This document shows, piece after piece, positions 42,723 to 48,303 of a stretch of DNA of 48,303 nt; the stretch's first letter is position 1; every line of letters starts with the position of its first letter. Below the pieces are notes generated by a model that saw nothing but the letters and a program-made list of their open reading frames with translations, did no database searches and had not been told where the DNA came from. The stretch is from Gemmiger_A avium (GTDB lineage: Bacteria; Bacillota; Clostridia; Oscillospirales; Ruminococcaceae), in NCBI GenBank assembly GCA_019114585.1, contig DXFE01000070.1:1-48303 (forward strand). Direction: 5' to 3'. The position numbers were made by a program, and so were the translations under genes.

Positions 42723-43340
42723 TTATTCGGAGGTTTCCTCCGGTTCCACCTCGGCGGTGATCACCTGGATCAGCTCGTCGGCAGTGTACTGGAAGACATT
42801 CAGGCTGGTGTAACTTACCGTGTACAGGCTGGTTTCGCCCTCCACCATCAGGTATACCTCGCCGGTCACCTCGTTGGTGTCGCCGTAGTAATAGATGTGC
42901 TCTTCGCCGTTTGCCGTGGCGCAAACCGTCAGCACCGGTTCATCCAGCCCGAACTGGGCCAGGCTTTCGTTTTCGCCCAGATCCCGGGTGGCGGTCAGGG
43001 TTCCCAGCGCGGTGGTCATGCTGTTGATCAGGGTCTGTTCCACCGTCTCGTCCGGCCGGTCAGTCAGGATCCAGCGGCTTTCCTCCTCGGTGGTCACCTC
43101 GCCGGTCTCTTCATCGGTGGTCTCCACCGTTTCGGTTATCCGCTCCAGATTGACCGTTTCGTCTCCGCGGGTGTATTGAATGGCGGTAATATCTGCCGCG
43201 GCATAGTCGGTCAAAGCGATGGAAGGGTCGTCTTCCGTCTCCTCGGGCTCGGCGGCCAGATGGGTAACCAGTGCCAGCCCGGCGCCCAGCACCACCACCA
43301 GCCCGACCAGCACAAACAGCAGCAGCCGTTTCTGTTTCAT
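42723..43340 (-). CDS. DUF4340 protein of GldG-type ABC system
   Basis: A 205-aa protein with one N-terminal membrane anchor (RLLLFVLVGLVVVLGAGLALVTHLA) and an extracytoplasmic DUF4340-like region: short repeats of the type LTDYAAADITAIQYTRGDETVNLERI, ...WILTDRP, ...FGLDEPVLTVCATANGEEHIYYYGD, ...YLMVEGETSLYTV. It is rich in Glu and Thr. DUF4340 proteins accompany GldG-like ABC systems. The start codon overlaps the GldG stop by 1 nt (TGATG), so it is the last gene of a coupled operon. Confidence 0.85.
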   Translation of the reverse strand: MKQKRLLLFVLVGLVVVLGAGLALVTHLAAEPEETEDDPSIALTDYAAADITAIQYTRGDETVNLERITETVETTDEETGEVTTEEESRWILTDRPDETVEQTLINSMTTALGTLTATRDLGENESLAQFGLDEPVLTVCATANGEEHIYYYGDTNEVTGEVYLMVEGETSLYTVSYTSLNVFQYTADELIQVITAEVEPEETSE

Positions 43341-44854
43341 CAGCGTCTCCTCCGTTTCAGGGTTACCGTGATGCCCAGAATCAGCAGCACCAGCGGCACG
43401 GCCACCATAAACACCCCGGCCCAGAAGGTCACCTGGCCGGAACTCAGGCTCAGGCCTTCCAGCATCAGGCTCTTGGCGGCAATCAGGGCGGTGGTGTCCT
43501 GATCTGCCAGCCAGGTCAGACAGCCCAGCGCAAACTGGCCGTTTCCGCCCATGGTGATCTGGTCCAGATCATCGGTCATCAGCAGCATCGGGCAGCTCAG
43601 CCAGACCAGGCGGCTTTCCGCTTCACTGGTGTCTGCTGCGGTTTCTTCGATGTCGTCCGTTTCCTCACCGTCCGAGGTGCCGGTCACCGTGCGGTTGGCC
43701 GCCGCCGCCAGCACAAAGCTGCCGGTCTCGTCTCCGTCCTCCTTGTCCAGCGTGGTCATATCATACCCCTCGGATTTGATATAGGCGCTGTCGCTGGTGG
43801 TCAGAAGTTCGCTTACCGTGACCCCCTCGGGCAGTTCGTCCGCCACCCGGATGGCCTGTGCCTCCGGTGCCAATACATACAGGCCGTCATCCACAGCGTC
43901 GTTGATGGCATGGCTGCCCTGATCCGGCAGCAGGTAGTAGGACGCGCCCTGCAGATAGTAGCTGCTGCTGCCCTCAATCACCAGACCATCGATCAGGCTC
44001 AGGCCCCAGTCCTCCATCAGGCTGTTCAGGTTGGGCGTATCCACCCCGGGATCGGTGCAGACCAGCATCCGCCCGCCGTCCAGCAGCCAGCTGCGCAGGG
44101 CTTCCACATCTTCCGCGGCAAAATCCGAACTGGGCGCATAGATCACCAGTACGTCCGCGTCCTCGGGGATATCGCTGGTCAGCAGGTTCAGCTCCTGCAA
44201 TTCCAGATTCTGCAGCCCCAGTGCCTGCTGCACGCCGTCCGACAGGGTGGCTTCGCCATGGCCGGTAAGCTGGTATACCACTGGAAGTTCTCCGCCGGTG
44301 ACATACTGCACCGCACTGGTGATCTGGTTTTCCGCGTCAAAGCTGGTGGTGTAGGAATAGGTGTCGTAGTCAAATTCGCTGGAATAGAGTACGCTGCTGT
44401 CCACCAGCCTGGTGCGGTCACCGCTCACCACGATCAGGCTGCCGTCGGTGGCGTCCTCCACCCCCATCTGGCGGGCAAAACCCGGGTAAAGGGCCGGGTC
44501 TTTCTGCTGCCACTGGATGTGGCTGCTGTGCCCGGCGTACTGATCCAGCAGAGCCGTTACGTTACTGTCCACGCTGCCGGTCTGGGCCAGATAATAGATG
44601 GTCACATCCTGCTCCAGTTCGTCCAGAATGCCCAGGGATACGTCTCCCAGGGTATACAGCTTGGTTTCGCTCAGGTCAAACTGGCTTACCGAGGCGGGCA
44701 GGGCATTGCCGATCAGATTTACCAGTACCACCGCCGCCACTGCCAGCACGGTCAGTACCGTGGCGGCTGAACCGTTGCGGAACACCTGTGCCGTGGGCCT
44801 GGCGGGCAGAGAAAAGCGGAACCGGCGCTTTGGCCTGTCCTTGCGTTTGCGCAT
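43340..44854 (-). CDS. GldG-family ABC-transporter auxiliary protein
   Basis: A 504-aa protein with an N-terminal helix (about 33-53), a large extracytoplasmic region and a C-terminal helix (FWAGVFMVAVPLVLLILGITV). The outer region starts FDLSETKLYTLGDVSLGILDELEQDVTIYYL, the GldG/ABC_transp_aux signature (DUF7088-like), and continues with a Rossmann-like part (DADVLVIYAPSSDFAAEDVEALRSWLLDGGRMLVCTDPG). Such subunits work with a GldF-type permease and an ATPase; outside gliding bacteria their substrate is unknown. AAGGAGG precedes the ATG. It follows the permease gene by 14 nt. Confidence 0.88.
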   Translation of the reverse strand: MRKRKDRPKRRFRFSLPARPTAQVFRNGSAATVLTVLAVAAVVLVNLIGNALPASVSQFDLSETKLYTLGDVSLGILDELEQDVTIYYLAQTGSVDSNVTALLDQYAGHSSHIQWQQKDPALYPGFARQMGVEDATDGSLIVVSGDRTRLVDSSVLYSSEFDYDTYSYTTSFDAENQITSAVQYVTGGELPVVYQLTGHGEATLSDGVQQALGLQNLELQELNLLTSDIPEDADVLVIYAPSSDFAAEDVEALRSWLLDGGRMLVCTDPGVDTPNLNSLMEDWGLSLIDGLVIEGSSSYYLQGASYYLLPDQGSHAINDAVDDGLYVLAPEAQAIRVADELPEGVTVSELLTTSDSAYIKSEGYDMTTLDKEDGDETGSFVLAAAANRTVTGTSDGEETDDIEETAADTSEAESRLVWLSCPMLLMTDDLDQITMGGNGQFALGCLTWLADQDTTALIAAKSLMLEGLSLSSGQVTFWAGVFMVAVPLVLLILGITVTLKRRRR

Positions 44855-44868
44855 GGGAGGGCCTCCTT

Positions 44869-45732
44869 TCAGTTCCAGCGGCGTTTTTCCAGCCCCTGGC
44901 CCGCCAGGAACAGAAACAGCGCCGCGATGCTTACATAATAGAGAACAGCCGGGATGCTGAAGATGCCGTAGATGAAACTCTCAAAGGGGGTAAACAGCCC
45001 CAGTGCCCCCAGCAGGGCCGAAAACGCGCTGGTCAGCGCGGCGCTCTGCAGGCCGTACAGCAGCCCCAGCGCCAGGCAGAGCCCCAGAAAAACCAACATG
45101 CCGAAGGTCAGGCTGCGGCTTCGGATGCCGGCCAGCAGGCCGGCCAGGGCTGCCAGCAGACCGAACACGCCCAGTGCCAGCAGGCTTCCCACCGTAAACA
45201 GGGTCTGGATGCCGGGCATCAGATAGCTCAGCAGCAGCACCCCAAAGGTGGACAGGGCCGCCAGAATGGTGTTTTCGGTCAGACCGCTTAAAAACAGCCC
45301 GATGGCGATACCGGCGCAGCCCAGCAGCCAGTAGCCGAACAGCGCCCCGTAGGCCTTGGCCAGGCTGACGGTGCCGTACATCCGCATCACCAGCGGGCAC
45401 AGCCCCAGCACCGCCACCGGCACGGTGAATACGGCTACCATGGCCAGGTATTTGCCCAGTATGATGGAGGGCACCCCTACCGGCGCGGTGAGCAGCAGCT
45501 GATCGGTGCGGGCGCGGCGTTCTTCCGCCAGGCTGCGCATGGTCAGGATAGGGATAAACACCAGCATGGCAAAGGTGGTGCTGTACAGGGTATAACCGAA
45601 GTCCGGGTACAGGTTCAGCAGGTTGTATACCCAGAAATACAGCCCGCCTACCAGTACATAGGCCGCACAGAGGGAATACCCCAGCATACCGCTGAAGATG
45701 CTTTTCCACTCCCGCTTGAATATGGCAATCAC
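44869..45732 (-). CDS. ABC-2 type permease (GldF-like)
   Basis: A 287-aa permease with six or more hydrophobic segments: SLCAAYVLVGGLYFWVYNLL, TTFAMLVFIPILTMRSLAEERRARTDQLLLTAPV (the ABC-2 coupling-helix motif), then YLAMVAVFTVPVAVLGLC, YGALFGYWLLGCAGIAIGLFLSG and others. It starts with GTG at 45732, overlapping the TGA of the ATPase gene (GTGA), so the two are coupled. It provides the membrane channel for the ATPase encoded upstream. Confidence 0.88.
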   Translation of the reverse strand: MIAIFKREWKSIFSGMLGYSLCAAYVLVGGLYFWVYNLLNLYPDFGYTLYSTTFAMLVFIPILTMRSLAEERRARTDQLLLTAPVGVPSIILGKYLAMVAVFTVPVAVLGLCPLVMRMYGTVSLAKAYGALFGYWLLGCAGIAIGLFLSGLTENTILAALSTFGVLLLSYLMPGIQTLFTVGSLLALGVFGLLAALAGLLAGIRSRSLTFGMLVFLGLCLALGLLYGLQSAALTSAFSALLGALGLFTPFESFIYGIFSIPAVLYYVSIAALFLFLAGQGLEKRRWN

Positions 45733-46763
45733 GGCTGCGGACCTCCTTCCTCCTCATCCGGCTCAAGCTCGTCATCCTCATAGCCGTCCTCGTCTGCTTC
45801 AGGCGGTTCCGGGGGATCCTCTTCCTGGGGATCAAATTCGGTCAGCTGCAGGAACACATCCTCCAGGCTCAGGGACTCGGTCTCCATATGCAGCACCGCG
45901 CAGCCGGCGGCTGCCAGAGCCAGGCTGACGGCGGCTTGCTGTTTCTGATCCGCACCGGCGTTCAGGGTGATTTCCAGCCGCGTTTTGCCGTTTTCCTCTT
46001 CAGCATGCACCTCCTGCACGCTGTCCAGGCTGCGCACTGTCTGAACCGCAGTTTCGGCGCCGCCCAGTACCAGTACCTGCAGACGGGTACGGCCGGCCAG
46101 TTGTTCGGCCAGCTGGTCCGGGGTTCCCTGGGCCATAAGCTGCCCGTGGGACAGAATCAGCACCTGGTCGCACACGGCGCTCACCTCGCTCAGAATGTGG
46201 CTGGACAGGATCACAGTGTGCTTGCGGCCCAGCTGGCGGATCAGGGCGCGAAACTCAATCATCTGCGCCGGATCCAGCCCCACGGTGGGCTCGTCCAGAA
46301 TCAGCACTTCCGGGTCGCCCAGCAGCGCGGCGGCCAGGCCTACCCGCTGCCGGTACCCTTTGGACAGGTTACGGATCAGGCGATGGGCCATATCGGTGGC
46401 TGCCACCCGGTTCATGGCCTTGCGCACCTGTTCGGCCCGCTGGGTGCGGGGCACCCGGCGCAATTCGGCCACAAAGCGCAGGTATTCCTCTACCGTCATT
46501 TCCGGATAGAGGGGCGGCTGCTCGGGCAGGTATCCCAGCTGACGCCGTGCCTCCATGGGCTCTTCCAGAATATCATGCCCGCTGATGATCACACGGCCCT
46601 CGCTGGCGGAGAGATACCCGGTCAGCACGTTCATGGTGGTGGTTTTGCCGGCGCCGTTGGGCCCCAGCAGACCGCAGATCTGCCCGGTGGGAACCGTAAA
46701 GGACAAATCCTTTACCGCAACTTGCGACCCGTAGCGGCGGGTCAGATGCTCCACTTGGATCAA
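45729..46763 (-). CDS. ABC transporter ATPase (GldA-like) with acidic C-terminal tail
   Basis: A 344-aa ATPase. Walker A is GLLGPNGAGKTT near 36-47, Q-loop YLPEQPPLY, signature LSKGYRQRVGLAAAL, Walker B VLILDEPTVGLDP and switch His in SSHILSEV. I place the start at the TTG (46761-46763): AAAGGAG lies 9 nt upstream and the protein then opens IQVEHLTRRYG as in relatives; the ATG at 46796 has no ribosome-site spacing. The last 35 residues (from EFDPQEEDPPEPP) are almost all Glu, Asp, Pro and Gly, an extension not needed for the ATPase fold. A hairpin leader with loop AAGGTC precedes the gene. Confidence 0.88.
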   Translation of the reverse strand: MIQVEHLTRRYGSQVAVKDLSFTVPTGQICGLLGPNGAGKTTTMNVLTGYLSASEGRVIISGHDILEEPMEARRQLGYLPEQPPLYPEMTVEEYLRFVAELRRVPRTQRAEQVRKAMNRVAATDMAHRLIRNLSKGYRQRVGLAAALLGDPEVLILDEPTVGLDPAQMIEFRALIRQLGRKHTVILSSHILSEVSAVCDQVLILSHGQLMAQGTPDQLAEQLAGRTRLQVLVLGGAETAVQTVRSLDSVQEVHAEEENGKTRLEITLNAGADQKQQAAVSLALAAAGCAVLHMETESLSLEDVFLQLTEFDPQEEDPPEPPEADEDGYEDDELEPDEEEGGPQP

Positions 46764-46780
46764 TGTGCCACGCTCCTTTG

Positions 46781-46824
46781 CAAAAGAAAAGGCCATCCCT
46801 TCCGGGATGACCTTATCCGGTCTG
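46781..46824 (-). promoter_or_regulatory. ABC operon leader attenuator with AAGGTC hexaloop hairpin
   Basis: Minus strand: stem GGAT/ATCC around AAGGTC (46818 to 46805). The terminator pairs AAGGTCATCCC with GGGATGGCCTT (one mismatch) around GGAA, followed by TTCTTTT. A TATACT box at 46830-46835 puts the RNA start a few nucleotides upstream of the hairpin. It may also serve as terminator of the DUF4173 gene. Confidence 0.6.
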
Positions 46825-46829
46825 CAGGC

Positions 46830-46860
46830 AGTATACGCCGCCGATATGTGGATTCTGCAA
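46830..46860 (-). promoter_or_regulatory. Candidate promoter of ABC exporter operon
   Basis: TTGCAG, 19-bp spacer, TATACT on the minus strand. The spacer is long, so the promoter may be weak or regulated. Confidence 0.5.
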
Positions 46861-46891
46861 ACAGCCGGTGAGAAAAGGATGAAAAAACTAT

Positions 46892-48303
46892 TCAGCGGAT
46901 CTCGGCCCGATCCGAAAGACCGGTGGAGGGGTCGAGGGTTACGGTCAATCGCTGGCCGCCATCCAGCTGCCAGTACAGCGTATTGCCGCCGGAATAACCC
47001 TGATAGCCCAGCATATCCACCAGTTCCTCTTCGGTGCGGCCCAGCATCCAGCCGCAGTCCAGCAGAGGCTGGGCAAGTTCCGTCCGGTTGTCCCAGCCCT
47101 GACACTGTCCGATCACGTCCGCGTCCAGGGTGTCCACCACACCGTGGGCATAAAGGGAGATGTTGCCCCGCACGATCCAGCCGTCCGGGTGGGACAGGCA
47201 GAGCAGGGCAAAGGCTGCCGCCGTTACCCACACGGCCAGCCGGATGGCCCGGATCGGGCGCAGCAGGGTAAGCAGGGCGATCAGGGCCCAGGCCCCCAGC
47301 ACCAGGATGAACCAGGCAGCCAGCACCCGGCGGGGTGTCAGGCCAAACCGGCCGATGTACAGCGCCAGCTTGGCCCCGGCCACCGCCACAAACAGCAGGC
47401 TAAATCCGCACAGGGCGCCTCCCAGTGCCTGCAGCGCCCGGCTGCGGCGCAGGGGTACCCGGCTGAACTTGGCGCAGCCGCCCAGCACCGCCATGTTCAA
47501 CAGCATCAGGCGGCAGACTTCCTCAAACCCGCTGACCGCGTATTCGGCCGCGGTGAAGCCGTCCGGGAGATGGCCGAAAAACCCGCCCAGCAGATAACTG
47601 CCCTGCAAAACAAAGAAAATCAGATACAATACGTTTAATGATGCGAGTAATATACAAATTGTACTGTTCGGGAGGATGCGCAGCTCCTCGGCAGCGCCGC
47701 GCAATTCGGTGCAGATGGCGGGATCTTGCTTGTTCCGCAGGCAGGATGCCGCCAGACCGTACAGCCAGGCACCTACCGGCAGGCTGAGCAACAGCCGAAC
47801 CAGCAGCTCCGTGTTTAGCCAGCTCCAATCCAGGGTCAGCTGCATCAGCGCGGCGAAGTGCCCGTCTACTGCGGCCAGAAGTTCATACGCCACCAGCAGC
47901 AGAGGTACCGCGGCTGCCAGGCCAATCAGAACTCCGGGCAACCCTTTTCCAGGTTTGGTGCGTCGGATGCGGTGGAATAGGGTGCGGACACGCAGGAAAA
48001 AGCCGCCGAACGGATAAGCAAAGAATCCCCGTAGCAGATCCAGCCAGATCATGGGGCCGGTGCTGCCCTCGGCCAGCGCGCCGGTGCGGCTCAAAGTCCA
48101 GTAGACAGCCAACCCGTGCAGGGCCAGCAGATCCCAACCGCCTACCGTGCGGCCGTTGTTGCCCCACAAGCCAATGCTTAGGGCGACCAGCCCCAGGCAG
48201 ACCAGCCAGAACCAGCTCTCAGCGGGAACTTTTGTGTGGCCCATGGCACGGCAGAAAAGCTCTACCCCGGCGCAGAAAATTACGGCAAACAGGGCAATAC
48301 GGT
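46892..48303 (-). CDS. DUF4173 membrane protein, N-terminus outside window
   Basis: At least 470 codons, open up to the window edge; translation upstream of Met(48244) continues in frame as hydrophobic residues (RIALFAVIFCAGVELF), so the true start lies outside. About ten membrane helices are visible. The segment FFVLQGSYLLGGFFGHLPDGFTAAEYAVSGFEEVCRLMLLNM is the DUF4173 core, usually written A-E-Y-A-R-x-G-F-x-E-L. A short extracytoplasmic C-terminal part (about the last 110 residues) ends with TLDPSTGLSDRAEIR. Function of the family is unknown. It lies upstream of the ABC exporter operon on the same strand. Confidence 0.8.
   Translation of the reverse strand, partial: RIALFAVIFCAGVELFCRAMGHTKVPAESWFWLVCLGLVALSIGLWGNNGRTVGGWDLLALHGLAVYWTLSRTGALAEGSTGPMIWLDLLRGFFAYPFGGFFLRVRTLFHRIRRTKPGKGLPGVLIGLAAAVPLLLVAYELLAAVDGHFAALMQLTLDWSWLNTELLVRLLLSLPVGAWLYGLAASCLRNKQDPAICTELRGAAEELRILPNSTICILLASLNVLYLIFFVLQGSYLLGGFFGHLPDGFTAAEYAVSGFEEVCRLMLLNMAVLGGCAKFSRVPLRRSRALQALGGALCGFSLLFVAVAGAKLALYIGRFGLTPRRVLAAWFILVLGAWALIALLTLLRPIRAIRLAVWVTAAAFALLCLSHPDGWIVRGNISLYAHGVVDTLDADVIGQCQGWDNRTELAQPLLDCGWMLGRTEEELVDMLGYQGYSGGNTLYWQLDGGQRLTVTLDPSTGLSDRAEIR

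Overview
The window is GC-rich DNA from a Gram-positive gut anaerobe, most likely an Oscillospiraceae (Ruminococcaceae) member near Gemmiger/Subdoligranulum/Faecalibacterium. The evidence is a DnaD plus DnaC/DnaI-type primosome pair, a glmS ribozyme, LL-diaminopimelate aminotransferase, a type III glutamine synthetase, a group-B-like [FeFe] hydrogenase, a D,D-carboxypeptidase and no outer-membrane genes. The species call is inference; the gene calls come from the translated sequence.

Layout. 1-550: degraded end of an integrative conjugative element, next to tRNA-Gly(CCC). 1.2-4.1 kb: dnaD, helicase loader, aldo/keto reductase. 4.2-10.7 kb: prfB, a RING/zinc-ribbon membrane protein, galU, rpsF-ssb-rpsR and two membrane proteins. 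10.7-17.6 kb (minus): AI-2E family transporter, then a unit of DUF5685 protein, degenerate J-domain protein and membrane protein running toward a glmS ribozyme and glmS, then a polysaccharide deacetylase. 17.7-20.7 kb: rmuC, tRNA-Leu(GAG), PadR plus HAAS-domain membrane protein. 20.7-32 kb: a nitrogen block (pyrG, dapL, glnA, ANTAR regulator, N-acetyl-sugar amidotransferase with HisF2/HisH2, asnA, glnN). 32-38.3 kb: [FeFe] hydrogenase, mtaB, dacF, pgi, small P-loop protein. 38.4-42.7 kb: yceD-rpmF-DUF512-der-plsY. 42.7-48.3 kb (minus): ABC exporter of the GldA/F/G type with DUF4340, and a truncated DUF4173 membrane protein.

Most notable signal: five leaders share one design. A 4-5 bp hairpin with a hexaloop AA-R-G-N-C sits near the expected RNA 5' end, and its loop plus 3' arm also form the 5' arm of an intrinsic terminator. 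They precede pyrG (loop AAGGAC), dapL, glnA and the amidotransferase operon (AAAGGC each), and the ABC exporter operon (AAGGTC). The stem sequences differ but stay paired. A and G at loop positions 1 and 4 match what ANTAR antiterminators recognise, and an ANTAR protein with a phospho-acceptor-less receiver is encoded directly after glnA. Unlike textbook ANTAR targets there is no clear first hairpin. I infer a single-hairpin antitermination regulon centred on amide/amino nitrogen and reaching an exporter operon.

Other points: a glmS ribozyme about 475 nt from its gene, a J domain with NPD instead of HPD and a cysteine-rich tail, prfB without the programmed frameshift, an OadB-like IGGADGPT leader on PlsY, a -35 box lying inside a terminator loop, and a PadR-type operator.
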